From positions 1 to 64,000 of the forward strand of contig JAUNQN010000003.1 in the NCBI GenBank assembly GCA_030536145.1: a stretch of 64,000 nt of DNA, in the 5' to 3' direction. The notes beneath the pieces are model-generated. The model was not told where the DNA came from. It did not search any database and saw nothing but the letters and a program-made list of their open reading frames with translations. This DNA comes from Akkermansia sp. (lineage in GTDB: Bacteria; Verrucomicrobiota; Verrucomicrobiia; Verrucomicrobiales; Akkermansiaceae). The translations under genes were made by a program, and so were the position numbers. Positions within the stretch are counted from its first letter, which is position 1. Every line of letters starts with the position of its first letter. This document shows, piece after piece, positions 22,664 through 31,270 of this stretch.

Positions 22664-25495
22664 TTAGAAAGCGTAGCGCACGCCCAGGTTAGCGTCGAAG
22701 CTGTGGGAATCGCCACGGATGATGGCCTGCACGCCACCATAGATGGCCGTGTGCTCGCTTACCGGGACGGTCAGGCCGGTACCCACGTTCAGGCCCACCA
22801 CGTCACGCTTGGGGGTGGTGATGATGAAGCGCTTGTCCGGGGCACCGACAAAGTTCAGGTCCAGGTCGGCGGTGGTGTCGCCCACGCTCACCGTCACACC
22901 CAGCTGGGCGGTCCAAGTGGCGTCCGGGGCATTGCGCACCAGGCTGAAGTCATGGATGTAGCGGCCACCGATGGTGATATCCGTGGCAAAGGCGCTCTGG
23001 CGGCGGCAGTGCAGGTTGGCAGAACCCAGGCCGGTATCGGTGAACTCATCGATACGGTTGATGTTCATGTCGATGGCCACGTACGGCTGGAGCACGGTCT
23101 TATCACTGTAGTGGTAGTCGTAAGCCACTTCCTCGGTGATGTTGATGGCAGTACCCTTTACGTCGTCGGCCTTGGCCCAGACGTTGCCGTTCATACCGCG
23201 CTTCACGTCGAAGTTGTGCAGGCCCAAGCCGATACCGGTGATGCTGCGCCAGTTGCCCTTGTGCACGGTGGCGTACACGTCCATGTACATGGAGTTCTGC
23301 TTGAACTTCATACCGCCGGTGGGGTTGACATGGGACCAGCTCATGGCAAAGTCCGCACCCACGCGCCAGTTCTTGCCGATGCAGGTGTCACCACCGATCA
23401 GGCCACCCCATTCGTTGCGGTTGTGGCCCATACCGGCGGAGCGGCGGTAATCCACATGCTGGTTGTCGTAGAAGGCCTCGGCGTAGATATCCGTGCAGCC
23501 CTTGTCGTGGCGCAGGTTGCGGCCGTTGTATGCGCGGCTGCGCAGGCGGCGCTGCTGGGCCAGGTTGCCTTCAATCTGGTTGTGCATCATCACAGCCATG
23601 GTGGAGCCGTTCAGCGCATCCAGCACCTTGGCAAGCTCATTAGCCTGCGTGTCGCCAGGGGTATTGAGCACCTCGTGCACAATCTCCTGCAGGTCCGGGG
23701 GCAGGTTCTCGATGTCCTTGTCCAGCTCCTTGATGGTGTCATAGGCCACCTGCTCGTTGCGGTCCAGGTCATCGTAGGCGTCGTCCGCCGGATAGCGGTC
23801 TGCAAGTTCCAGGTAGAAGCCCTTGAAGTCTTCATCGCCATTCAGCGTATGGATATTCGTATCCGAGAACTTGATCACATACAGGGCAGAGAGGTCACGG
23901 GCTACCAGCTGTCCGCTGGCGGTCGTCGTGAACACCCCGGTCTTGCCACCGTTGTCAAGGAATTCGCTGGTGTCGATAAGAGCCACACGACCTTCCGGGT
24001 TTGTCGGGGTCATCTGGCCAATCCAGTTATGGAGAATCGTGTTCCCGCTCAGGCTGATGTAGCCCACGCTGCTACCGGAAGCCAAGGTGATGGTACCAGC
24101 GGTATTGCCATTGGATCCGATGTAAAGGATATCCTCCTGCAGGTGCATCGTACCATTGCCGAATGCAAGCGTCGCACCTTCTGCAACGTCCAGATGGGTA
24201 TTCACAGGAGCGTGCACGGTAGTGCCAGAAGTCAGGGTGAAGCCAGCCGTACCAGTAAGAGTATCCTTGGTGATAACAATATGCGGGGGATAGTCATCAT
24301 GTTCATCAGCCTCATGGATGATGTTGATGTCCACGGAACCGCCGTACGGGTTCGGATTACCTGCAAGGCGGGCACCGTCATACAGGTTGATGGTACCGGC
24401 CTTCACCTGACCGCTGAGGTCGATGAGGGCATTGCGGGAAACCTCCACGTAACCGAGAGTGGCGTTGGAGGCAGCCCCCAGCACAAGGGAGGCATTTGCA
24501 TTGCCGTCAATATCACCGACGTACATGTTACCGGTGTGGACGAGCGTACCCTGAGCTACCTTCAGCATGGCATAAGAACCATCTTTCGGATCTTCCGTAT
24601 CGCCCAAGTACACGTCGCCGGCACCCAGCTTGGCTTCGCCGCCCTTATCGACGGACACGGAACCCTTACCGCCATTGAAACCGATGTTTACTTGACCACC
24701 CTCGACAACAAGTGATCCGCCGTTAACAGTGACAAAGCCCTGGCTAACAGCATCGTGGTTTTCGTCGTTCACACCAATCGTCAGAGCGGAAGTGGTCAAA
24801 GATCCGCCGTTGATAACCACATCGGCCACGCCACCCCACTCGCCAACGCTGGCATCTTCATAACCAATGGAGGACTCTCCCGCCACATTCACGGAACCGC
24901 CGTTGATGTTCATGTGAGCTACACCGTTGCCGCCCTCATTGTTGGTACCCAGCCTAAGGGTACCAACCTCGATCAGACCGGCAGACTCCACGGTAATATT
25001 GGCCTGTCCACCGCCAATAGAGGCCTCCAATGCGCCGGACTGCACCTTGCCGTTCTGGACAATCAGATTGCTCACGGCACTCTTGGAGCCGCCCATGGTC
25101 ACATGGTTTGCAGCGGTGCTGCTTTCAACAACTCCTGTTTTCACAGTAGCGCCGTTCGTGATGGTGAGCGTACCAGTAGATGCCTTGTAGCCGGCACTCT
25201 CCTTGTGTCCCCAGCCGGGACCACCGATAAACAGAGCATTGGGCGTGGAGAAATTAGCTCCGGAAAGGGTGACATTAGCGTCATGGGCAGCAGCCATATC
25301 ACCCCAGCCGATATTGACCGTAGCAGCGGCACCAGCACTGTCGCCCATACCAAACTTGTTGGCATCGGTAATAACACCATCACCGGAATAGTAGCGATTG
25401 GCAGTACCATCGCTTTCGATAGTCACATCGGCGTAGGTGTACGTCATAGCTGCAAGCAGTGCAGCCAGAAGCATCTTGGGTAATCTTGTTTTCAT
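22664..25495 (-). CDS. Autotransporter (type Va secreted protein)
   Basis: 943 residues. Signal peptide of about 22 residues (LLAALLAAMTYTYA). The passenger, to about residue 620, is a repetitive beta-helix with recurring Gly/Asn/Val strands (NGGSLTTSALTIG, NGGSLVVEGGQVNIGF), consistent with an exported surface fibre. A linker with coiled-coil character (YDDLDRNEQVAYDTIKELDK) leads into the C-terminal autotransporter beta-barrel (~680-943), which ends in the aromatic residue Phe as such barrels do (NLGVRYAF). No protease or lipase triad is visible. Promoter at 25554-25583 with a leader of about 50 bases. The passenger's ligand is unknown. Confidence 0.9.
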   Translation of the reverse strand: MKTRLPKMLLAALLAAMTYTYADVTIESDGTANRYYSGDGVITDANKFGMGDSAGAAATVNIGWGDMAAAHDANVTLSGANFSTPNALFIGGPGWGHKESAGYKASTGTLTITNGATVKTGVVESSTAANHVTMGGSKSAVSNLIVQNGKVQSGALEASIGGGQANITVESAGLIEVGTLRLGTNNEGGNGVAHMNINGGSVNVAGESSIGYEDASVGEWGGVADVVINGGSLTTSALTIGVNDENHDAVSQGFVTVNGGSLVVEGGQVNIGFNGGKGSVSVDKGGEAKLGAGDVYLGDTEDPKDGSYAMLKVAQGTLVHTGNMYVGDIDGNANASLVLGAASNATLGYVEVSRNALIDLSGQVKAGTINLYDGARLAGNPNPYGGSVDINIIHEADEHDDYPPHIVITKDTLTGTAGFTLTSGTTVHAPVNTHLDVAEGATLAFGNGTMHLQEDILYIGSNGNTAGTITLASGSSVGYISLSGNTILHNWIGQMTPTNPEGRVALIDTSEFLDNGGKTGVFTTTASGQLVARDLSALYVIKFSDTNIHTLNGDEDFKGFYLELADRYPADDAYDDLDRNEQVAYDTIKELDKDIENLPPDLQEIVHEVLNTPGDTQANELAKVLDALNGSTMAVMMHNQIEGNLAQQRRLRSRAYNGRNLRHDKGCTDIYAEAFYDNQHVDYRRSAGMGHNRNEWGGLIGGDTCIGKNWRVGADFAMSWSHVNPTGGMKFKQNSMYMDVYATVHKGNWRSITGIGLGLHNFDVKRGMNGNVWAKADDVKGTAINITEEVAYDYHYSDKTVLQPYVAIDMNINRIDEFTDTGLGSANLHCRRQSAFATDITIGGRYIHDFSLVRNAPDATWTAQLGVTVSVGDTTADLDLNFVGAPDKRFIITTPKRDVVGLNVGTGLTVPVSEHTAIYGGVQAIIRGDSHSFDANLGVRYAF

Positions 25496-25553
25496 GGTCT
25501 TTGTTTTTGTGATAGAGGCGGTGTGATACGAAAGTATCCTTTAGTCCGAAAGC

Positions 25554-25583
25554 ACTTTACTTGAAACCCCCTGTACAAGTCAA
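25554..25583 (-). promoter_or_regulatory. Autotransporter promoter
   Basis: TTGACT (25583-25578), 18 bases, TAAAGT (25559-25554) on the minus strand. Unlike many promoters here it leaves a real 5' leader of about 50 bases, A-rich just before the ATG. Confidence 0.5.
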
Positions 25584-25630
25584 GCGCAAAAGCGCATTTC
25601 ATGCAAAAAAAGGGTGGCAAAAGCAGGCTT

Positions 25631-26377
25631 TCACACCTTTCTGGTGAAGCAATACCACAGGAACTTGCTGTTGTGCACAAAATAGCGCTTGAAGAGACGG
25701 CGGGGTTCCTTGCACAGGCGGTAGAGCCACTCCAGGCCGTGGGAACGGATCCAGGCGGGGGCCTGCTTGACCAGGCCGGCATGGAAGTTGAAAGCGGCCC
25801 CGACCCCGAAATAGACGGCAGGCGGGAGCTGTGCGCGGTGGGTATAGAGCCAGCGCTCCTGCTTGGGGCAGCCCAGGCCCACCCACACGCAGTGGGCGCC
25901 GCTAGCCTGGATGGCGCGGAAAATCTCCTCATCCGTCTCTGCAGTCCACTGCCCCATGGGCGGGCAGAAATGCCCTGCTACCTGCACCCCGGGGAAACGT
26001 GCGGAGAGGTTGGCAGAAAGGCGCTCCACGGCTTCCTCCGTACCGCCGAGCAGGAAATGGCGCAGCCCGGCTGCACGGCCCTTGTCCCACATCATCTCCA
26101 TCACATCCGGCCCGTACAGGCGGTGGGCATCCGCGCCCTTGCGGCGCATCAGCCACACGATGGGCATGCCGTCCGGGCAGATAAAGTCGAACCCGCGCAC
26201 GCCGGCACCGTACTCCTCCTCACCCAGGATACGGGTGAGCACATGCACATCTGAATGAGCGCTGAGCAGCACCTGCCCGCAGCGCAGGGCGGATTCCACC
26301 CAAGCGGCGCACGCCGTCTCCAGCGTGGCGGTCACATAGGGGATACCGAAAATCTGCGTACGTGCCAAGTCTGCCAT
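25631..26377 (-). CDS. WecG/TagA/CpsF-type glycosyltransferase
   Basis: 248 residues, typical for the family. Key stretches are DFICPDGMPIVWLMRRKG, FLLGGTEEAVERL, WVGLGCPKQERWL and GVGAAFNFHAGLVKQAPAWI followed by GLEWLYRLCKEPRRLFKRY. The family transfers an N-acetylmannosamine- or mannosaminuronate-type sugar onto an undecaprenyl-linked GlcNAc in teichoic acid, enterobacterial common antigen or capsule synthesis; the membrane-associated C-terminus is present. The start is fixed by an upstream promoter ending seven bases before this ATG; the longer reading from 26413 crosses it. It stands alone rather than in a polysaccharide cluster. Confidence 0.92.
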   Translation of the reverse strand: MADLARTQIFGIPYVTATLETACAAWVESALRCGQVLLSAHSDVHVLTRILGEEEYGAGVRGFDFICPDGMPIVWLMRRKGADAHRLYGPDVMEMMWDKGRAAGLRHFLLGGTEEAVERLSANLSARFPGVQVAGHFCPPMGQWTAETDEEIFRAIQASGAHCVWVGLGCPKQERWLYTHRAQLPPAVYFGVGAAFNFHAGLVKQAPAWIRSHGLEWLYRLCKEPRRLFKRYFVHNSKFLWYCFTRKV

Positions 26378-26384
26378 GGGCAGC

Positions 26385-26413
26385 AGCTTACAGTAAAGGG
26401 GGGGCAAAGTCAA
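26385..26413 (-). promoter_or_regulatory. Promoter of the glycosyltransferase gene
   Basis: TTGACT (26413-26408), 17 bases, TAAGCT (26390-26385), then seven bases to the ATG: leaderless design. Confidence 0.55.
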
Positions 26414-26431
26414 GCCGCATGAGCGGCAATA

Positions 26432-26635
26432 TCACTCGTTCCTGGCTCCGCAGGAGGGGCAGGTGGCATGGGGGTCCTTGCGCAGGAAACGGAACCCGCA
26501 GATGCGGCAGATGCGCGCATTCCTCCTGCGCTTCATGCGGCGGAACTTGGCCACCAGCTGGATGGGAATCCCGACGAGCAGGAGCAGGAACAGGCCGCCC
26601 CACACCAGGGCGGCAAAGAACTCATGGGGCTCCAT
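26432..26635 (-). CDS. Small membrane protein with C-terminal zinc ribbon
   Basis: 67 residues. One transmembrane helix at about 9-27 (LVWGGLFLLLLVGIPIQLV), a basic patch (RRMKRRRNAR), then four cysteines in CRICGF and CPSCGARNE, spaced as a rubredoxin-type zinc ribbon. It is the last gene of the exbB-exbD unit, 11 bases after the preceding stop. A longer frame reading through the upstream gene has shadow-like composition and is rejected. The function is unknown. Confidence 0.7.
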   Translation of the reverse strand: MEPHEFFAALVWGGLFLLLLVGIPIQLVAKFRRMKRRRNARICRICGFRFLRKDPHATCPSCGARNE

Positions 26636-26646
26636 GGGCTGCAGTT

Positions 26647-27075
26647 TCACGGCTGCACCCCCGTTTCCTGTTCCGTTTGGGGAGCGGGCTGCAGCCCCGG
26701 CGGCAGGCGGAGCATCTCCTCCCGGTTCAGCACGGCTGATTCCGGCATGGCCGGCACATCCCCCAGGGGCGGGGGTGCCTGCAGGCCGGGCGTGGCAGGT
26801 TCCGGCAGGCGTGATTCCGTTATCCGCGCATCTGCCGCAGCGCCGAAAAACGGAAGCTGGAGCGGGCTGCGACGGATGATGATGGCATCCGTCACGGCAT
26901 CGTTCCTGTAATCCATCACGCCGATTCCGGCGCGGGGCGGCTGCTCCGGCATGCGCACCGGGGCATACCACACCAGCACCCCCAGGGCGGCAAAGGAAAG
27001 CAGGCAGAAAAACGGCAGACAGCCGCGCCGCGGACGGCGGGAGCTGGTGGCATGGCTGTGCAGATTCTCCTTCAT
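26647..27075 (-). CDS. Proline-rich single-pass membrane protein downstream of exbD
   Basis: 142 residues. Basic N-terminus, one transmembrane helix at about 21-40 (FFCLLSFAALGVLVWYAP), then a Pro-rich periplasmic segment (RLPEPATPGLQAPPPLGDVP). The layout and position after exbB and exbD are those of TonB/TolA, but the characteristic TonB C-terminal domain is absent and the protein is short. It could be a truncated TonB-like energy transducer or an unrelated accessory. The start MKENLHSH lies four bases after the exbD stop. The assignment as TonB-like is an inference from layout only. Confidence 0.6.
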   Translation of the reverse strand: MKENLHSHATSSRRPRRGCLPFFCLLSFAALGVLVWYAPVRMPEQPPRAGIGVMDYRNDAVTDAIIIRRSPLQLPFFGAAADARITESRLPEPATPGLQAPPPLGDVPAMPESAVLNREEMLRLPPGLQPAPQTEQETGVQP

Positions 27076-27079
27076 CGGC

Positions 27080-27517
27080 TCATTTCTGGGCGGGCACCCC
27101 GGCAAAGCCGCAGGTGAACCCGTGGGCAAGCACCATGTCCGCCAGCTCGGTCATGGTGCCGGCAGGCACAGCGCGGTCCACCACCAGCAGCACGCGCACG
27201 CGGGAGGGCGTGGGGCAGTCCCAGCTGTCCAGGCACTGCTCAAACTCTGCCACGCCGCCCGCCAGGGCGCGGGATTCCACAAAGATGCGGGGCGTATCCC
27301 CCGGTGCCACGGAAACCACGTGGCCCAGGTCACGGTCGTACGATCCCATCACGAAATGGGATTCCGCCGGGCGCACGCGCAGGCCGTAGGAGGGGACAAT
27401 ATGGTTGGTGAGCAGCACCATCAGGCACAGCACCAGGAACAGGCTCACCCCTGCGGCCACCACTATGGCGGGGCCGCCATCCGTAAGGCGTGAGTGCTTG
27501 ATATGGATACGGGGCAT
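27080..27517 (-). CDS. ExbD/TolR-family protein
   Basis: 145 residues. One N-terminal transmembrane helix (IVVAAGVSLFLVLCLMVLL, about 20-40) and a periplasmic ExbD/TolR domain ending in LADMVLAHGFTCGFAGV. ExbD normally has a conserved Asp in the helix for proton-driven energy transfer; here no Asp lies inside it, only one just before it (LTDGG), which needs an alignment. The ATG at 27517 is chosen over a TTG four codons upstream that overlaps exbB. Directly follows exbB. Confidence 0.8.
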   Translation of the reverse strand: MPRIHIKHSRLTDGGPAIVVAAGVSLFLVLCLMVLLTNHIVPSYGLRVRPAESHFVMGSYDRDLGHVVSVAPGDTPRIFVESRALAGGVAEFEQCLDSWDCPTPSRVRVLLVVDRAVPAGTMTELADMVLAHGFTCGFAGVPAQK

Positions 27518-27525
27518 GGGAAAAA

Positions 27526-28185
27526 TCAATCCTCGTCGCTGTCATCCGCCACGGTTTCAGGCTGCTGGGTGGCGTTCATGCGGGCATCACTGATGATATG
27601 CACGCACTCCATACCGGCGCGCTCCACGCTGTTCACAATCTTGCGCGCGCGGGAGGCCAGGTACATGTAGAAGAGGTAGGCGGGAATGGCCAGGGCCACG
27701 CCGGATGCAGAAAGCATGAGCGCCTGCAGCACCGTCTCCGCCACCATGGGCGGGGCGGCGGAACCCTGGGTCACGCCGGGTGTCTCATAAAAATCCATGA
27801 GCGCCAGCATGGTACCCAGGATACCCAGCAGGGGCATCACCGTGGCGCACATCTGCAGCAGGCTCACATGGCGCTCAATGCGGTACACCTCCAGCTCTGC
27901 GGCACCCAGGGCAATCTCCCGCAGCTCCTGGCGCTCCAGCTTGGGGCGCGCCAGCACGGCCTCCACCACGCGGGCCATGGGGCCGGGCAGTTGGCGGGCC
28001 TCGTGCAGGGCCTCCGCATACTCCCCGGCGCGGATAAGGGCGGAAAGCCCGCGCAGAAAATCACCGCTGTTGATATTCACGCGGTGGTAGTAGAAAAGCC
28101 TTTCCGCCACCACGGCCAGGGCTAGGGCGGCAAAGAAGAGGATGAGCCAGAACATGGGGCCCATGGCGGTAATCATCTCAAACAT
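27526..28185 (-). CDS. ExbB/TolQ/MotA-family proton channel protein
   Basis: 219 residues. N-terminal helix (MFWLILFFAALALAVVAERLF) and a C-terminal pair forming the conserved domain (TVMPLLGILGTMLALMDFYE, AETVLQALMLSASGVALAIPAYLFYMYL). ExbB/TolQ form the pentameric channel that uses proton flow to energise TonB or TolA. The acidic C-terminus (ADDSDED) is unusual. First gene of a four-gene unit with exbD, a Pro-rich membrane protein and a zinc-ribbon protein. No TonB-dependent receptor is in the window, so Ton versus Tol function is open. Confidence 0.88.
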   Translation of the reverse strand: MFEMITAMGPMFWLILFFAALALAVVAERLFYYHRVNINSGDFLRGLSALIRAGEYAEALHEARQLPGPMARVVEAVLARPKLERQELREIALGAAELEVYRIERHVSLLQMCATVMPLLGILGTMLALMDFYETPGVTQGSAAPPMVAETVLQALMLSASGVALAIPAYLFYMYLASRARKIVNSVERAGMECVHIISDARMNATQQPETVADDSDED

Positions 28186-28231
28186 AAGCGGGAGGGATAA
28201 TATGCGGTTTGGCGGGAAAGGCGGCGGGGAA

Positions 28232-28270
28232 AACCGCCCCCTGCCCGCTCTGCGCGGTACAGGGGGCGGT
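28232..28270 (-). terminator. serS terminator
   Basis: Stem ACCGCCCCCTG/CAGGGGGCGGT (28233-28243 with 28260-28270) with a 16-base loop, followed by TTTT on the minus strand. Confidence 0.75.
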
Positions 28271-28281
28271 GATTTTCAGGC

Positions 28282-29565
28282 TCAGGCCTTGGGGCAGATG
28301 CTCTCTGCGCCGAAATAGGGCACCAGGGCCTCCGGGATACGCACGGAGCCGTCCGGCTGCTGGCACTGCTCCAGCAGGGCCACGTACAGGCGCGGCAGGG
28401 CCGTGCCGGAGCCGTTCAGCGTGTAGGGAGTGCGCACCTTGCCATCGGCATCCTTGTAGCGCAGCTTCATGCGGCGGGCCTGGTAGTCCGTAAAGCAGGA
28501 GCAGCTGGAAACCTCCAGGTACTTGCCCTGGCCGGGAGCCCACACCTCAATGTCGTAGGTCTTGGCGGAGGAGAAGCCCACGTCGCCCGTGCAGAGCTCG
28601 ATGACGCGGTAGTGCAGGCCGAGTTTCTGCAGGATGCTCTCTGCATGGCCGGTGAGCTTCTCCAGCTCGTTCCAGCCGTCCTCCGGCTTGCAGATTTCCA
28701 CCAACTCCACCTTGTCGAACTGGTGCACGCGGATCATGCCCTTGTTCTCACGGCCGGCGGAACCGGCCTCCCTGCGGAAGCAGGGGGTGTAGGCGGTCAT
28801 CTTGCGCGGCAGGTCGCTCTCCTTCAGGATCTGGTCGCGGCACAGGTTGGTCACGGGCACCTCTGCGGTGGGCACCATGAACATCTGGTTCTCCTCCAGC
28901 CCGTACATATCCTCCTCAAACTTGGGGAGCTGGCCCGTGCCGTACATGCACTCGCGGCGCACAATGAAGGGCACGCCCACTTCCTCGTAACCGTTCTCCC
29001 CGGTCTGCGTGTCCAGCAGGAAATTGATCAGCGCGCGCTCCAGGCGGGCACCCAGGCCGCGGTACACGATAAAGCCGGAACCGGAAATGCGGGCGGCGTC
29101 CTCAAAGTTCAGCAGGCCCAGGCTGGTACCCAGCTCCACGTGGTCCTTGGGCTCGGCAATCTCCGGCTTGGTGCCCCACTGGCGGATTTCCGGGTTGGCG
29201 GTCTCGTCCATGCCCACGGGCGCGCCGTCATGCGGCATATTGGGGATAGAGAGCAGGAGCTGCTCCTGCTCCTCGCCGGCGGCGGTGCACACGGCGTCGA
29301 GCTCCTTGATGCGGTCGCCCACGGCGCCCATGCGCTTCTTGAGCTCCTCGGCCTCCTCTCGGCGGCCTTCCTTCATCATCTGGCCGATGAGCTTGGAAGA
29401 ACTGTTGCGCTCCTGGGAGAGCGCCTGCTTCTCCGTCTCTGCGGCGCGGCGCTTCTCATCGCACTCCAGCACCTTGTCCACAAGCATCCAGTGGTCTCCG
29501 CCACGCAGGCGGACACGTTCCTTGACATATTCAGGCTTTTCCCTGACAATGCGGATATCTAGCAT
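28282..29565 (-). CDS. serS: Seryl-tRNA synthetase
   Basis: 427 residues, standard length. The N-terminal antiparallel coiled coil that grips the long variable arm of tRNA-Ser covers about 27-105 (AAETEKQALSQERNSSSKLI). The class II catalytic motifs follow: motif 2 in FRREAGSAGRENKGMIRVHQF and motif 3 in NGSGTALPRLYVALLE. It charges tRNA-Ser and, as a precursor step, tRNA-Sec where present. Monocistronic, with promoter TATAAT nine bases before the ATG and a terminator 12 bases after the stop. Confidence 0.97.
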   Translation of the reverse strand: MLDIRIVREKPEYVKERVRLRGGDHWMLVDKVLECDEKRRAAETEKQALSQERNSSSKLIGQMMKEGRREEAEELKKRMGAVGDRIKELDAVCTAAGEEQEQLLLSIPNMPHDGAPVGMDETANPEIRQWGTKPEIAEPKDHVELGTSLGLLNFEDAARISGSGFIVYRGLGARLERALINFLLDTQTGENGYEEVGVPFIVRRECMYGTGQLPKFEEDMYGLEENQMFMVPTAEVPVTNLCRDQILKESDLPRKMTAYTPCFRREAGSAGRENKGMIRVHQFDKVELVEICKPEDGWNELEKLTGHAESILQKLGLHYRVIELCTGDVGFSSAKTYDIEVWAPGQGKYLEVSSCSCFTDYQARRMKLRYKDADGKVRTPYTLNGSGTALPRLYVALLEQCQQPDGSVRIPEALVPYFGAESICPKA

Positions 29566-29574
29566 AACGCGGCT

Positions 29575-29602
29575 ATTATACTCACCTGCGCGCGTGTTTC
29601 AA
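29575..29602 (-). promoter_or_regulatory. serS promoter
   Basis: TTGAAA (29602-29597), 16 bases, TATAAT (29580-29575), then nine bases to the ATG; leader of about two bases at most. Confidence 0.6.
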
Positions 29603-29675
29603 GCGCAAATTGAGGACAGAGAAAAACCTGTACAAACCGCACCGGCGGTGGTTAGATAGGAACCCGCCGTCGGCC

Positions 29676-30173
29676 ATGCCCAAGAGACAGCAGAAAAACA
29701 AGGAAACGGCAAACCGCGCCGCCCCTGCCCCGCCCGCACCGTGCAAGCTCCGCGCCGTGTGCCGCGCTCTGCTGCCGGTGCTGCTTTGGCTTCTCACGGC
29801 GGCGGGCGGTTTCCGGTGTTTTGGCCAGCTGTATACCTACAGCGGCTGCCTGGGGGACTACTCCCTGCTGCTGCAATGGGCTGCGTGCGGGCTGGGGCTG
29901 TCCCTGCTCCTGCTGCTGCCCGCCTGCATCTGGCGCGCGGGATGGCTGCTGCACACGGCACTGCTGGCCCTGCCCTGCCTGCTGGGTGCCGCCGCGGCGG
30001 AAACCCTGCTGCTGCAGGATGAACACGCCTTCCTGCAGGAATGCCTGTGCCAGCCCCTGAACCGGGAAACGCTTCGCCTGGGATTCTCACGCCCGCGCGC
30101 CGCGCCTTTTTCCCACTCCACCCTGCGCCTGAACCGCAATGATGCCAACCAGCTGCTGCTGACCACGGATTGA
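29676..30173 (+). CDS. Hypothetical membrane protein
   Basis: 165 residues with about three hydrophobic helices (VCRALLPVLLWLLTAAGGF, CGLGLSLLLLLPACIW, HTALLALPCLLGAAAA) and a hydrophilic, Asn/Leu-rich C-terminus. No family recognised. The ATG is chosen over an upstream TTG at 29610. A possible -10 (TTAGAT) lies about 20 bases upstream, but no good -35. It converges tail to tail with the next gene with an 11-base gap. Confidence 0.55.
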   Translation: MPKRQQKNKETANRAAPAPPAPCKLRAVCRALLPVLLWLLTAAGGFRCFGQLYTYSGCLGDYSLLLQWAACGLGLSLLLLLPACIWRAGWLLHTALLALPCLLGAAAAETLLLQDEHAFLQECLCQPLNRETLRLGFSRPRAAPFSHSTLRLNRNDANQLLLTTD

Positions 30174-30184
30174 GACAGGGCGGC

Positions 30185-31135
30185 TCACCACATCCACGTG
30201 GCGTTCCATATATTGAGCAGCGTGAGCAGCAGCATGCCGCCGCCCACACACAGCATGCAGGGCCACGCGCGGCGGCGCAGCATAACGGCCAGCAGCAGCA
30301 TGGCCACCAGCGTGCAGCCCAGTACAAACTCCATCAGCGCATACGCCACAAAGAGCCCCTCCTCATAGCCTCCCTTCTCCTGCACATTGCTCCGGAGCAC
30401 AGACTCCTCCCGGGGGAGGCTGTGCTCCGTAAAGGCCATCACCAGGTTGGAGACGGCTAGGGAGCGCGGCAGGACATGGCGGTAGGGCACAATGCGGTTG
30501 CCCTGCTGCATGCCGCAAACGGACATCTCCACGGATTCCGGTACGGGGCGATACTCGGCGGATATCCTGACCTTTCCCCCGCCATACACCCACGCCTGGA
30601 GTTCCCCGTCCCACGCTGCCCCCTCCAGCAGCTCCGGCACGGGGGCCATATCCGCCTGCGGAACCGCCCGGGTGGGGCAGGATTCCTCCCATTCCCAATA
30701 GGATAAAACACAGGGCACCCGGAAACCGCCCAGCTGCCATTCCCCCGGCATCTCCTGCAACTGCTGCTCCACATGCAGGCCGGAGGGCAGCACGGCATCA
30801 CCCAAGACAGTCCATGTACTCTCAGCCACCTGCTCTGTGCGGCGCACCTCGCGGTACAGGTAGAGCGTCTGCTTGCGCACCCCGAGCAAATTATCCTCCA
30901 GCACCGGTATATCCACCGGCTCCGCCCTGCCTTCCACGCGCACCAGGCGCCCCTCGTTCTCCGGCAGCGGGACCGCGCTGTCCACGTTCACGCACAATTT
31001 CTCCAGGTCCGCCCCAGCCCGGCACTTCAGGGCCGCCTTGGCCATGTAATGGTTTGACACGGCCAGGAATACCAGCGCCAGCAGGAGCAGCACCCCCGCC
31101 AGCGCACCCAGGGCAATAGTGAAAAAGCGTCTCAT
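30185..31135 (-). CDS. Membrane protein, possibly TMEM43-like
   Basis: 316 residues. N-terminal helix (IALGALAGVLLLLALVFLAV) and two to three C-terminal helices (FVAYALMEFVLGCTLVAMLL, CMLCVGGGMLLLTLL) flank a large extracytoplasmic domain. The domain contains EGRLVRVEGRAEPV and TLYLYREVRRTEQV, patterns that recall the TMEM43 family (PF07787), whose role in bacteria is unknown. The assignment is tentative. A TATTAT box lies 11 bases before the ATG. Confidence 0.6.
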   Translation of the reverse strand: MRRFFTIALGALAGVLLLLALVFLAVSNHYMAKAALKCRAGADLEKLCVNVDSAVPLPENEGRLVRVEGRAEPVDIPVLEDNLLGVRKQTLYLYREVRRTEQVAESTWTVLGDAVLPSGLHVEQQLQEMPGEWQLGGFRVPCVLSYWEWEESCPTRAVPQADMAPVPELLEGAAWDGELQAWVYGGGKVRISAEYRPVPESVEMSVCGMQQGNRIVPYRHVLPRSLAVSNLVMAFTEHSLPREESVLRSNVQEKGGYEEGLFVAYALMEFVLGCTLVAMLLLAVMLRRRAWPCMLCVGGGMLLLTLLNIWNATWMW

Positions 31136-31205
31136 ATCTACCCCCTATAATACACCACCCGGGGGCATTGCACAGGGAAAAGTGCTGCGGCTGACAGATT
31201 TGCAG

Positions 31206-31237
31206 AAAAAGCGCGCGCCCCGGGGTACGGGACGCGC
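31206..31237 (-). terminator. Terminator of the deacetylase operon
   Basis: Stem with GCGCG/CGCGC and CCC/GGG separated by one mismatch (31213-31221 with 31229-31237), followed by five T on the minus strand. Confidence 0.6.
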
Positions 31238-31270
31238 GGCGGGTGAGGTAAAACTGTTGCCGGGCGGCGG

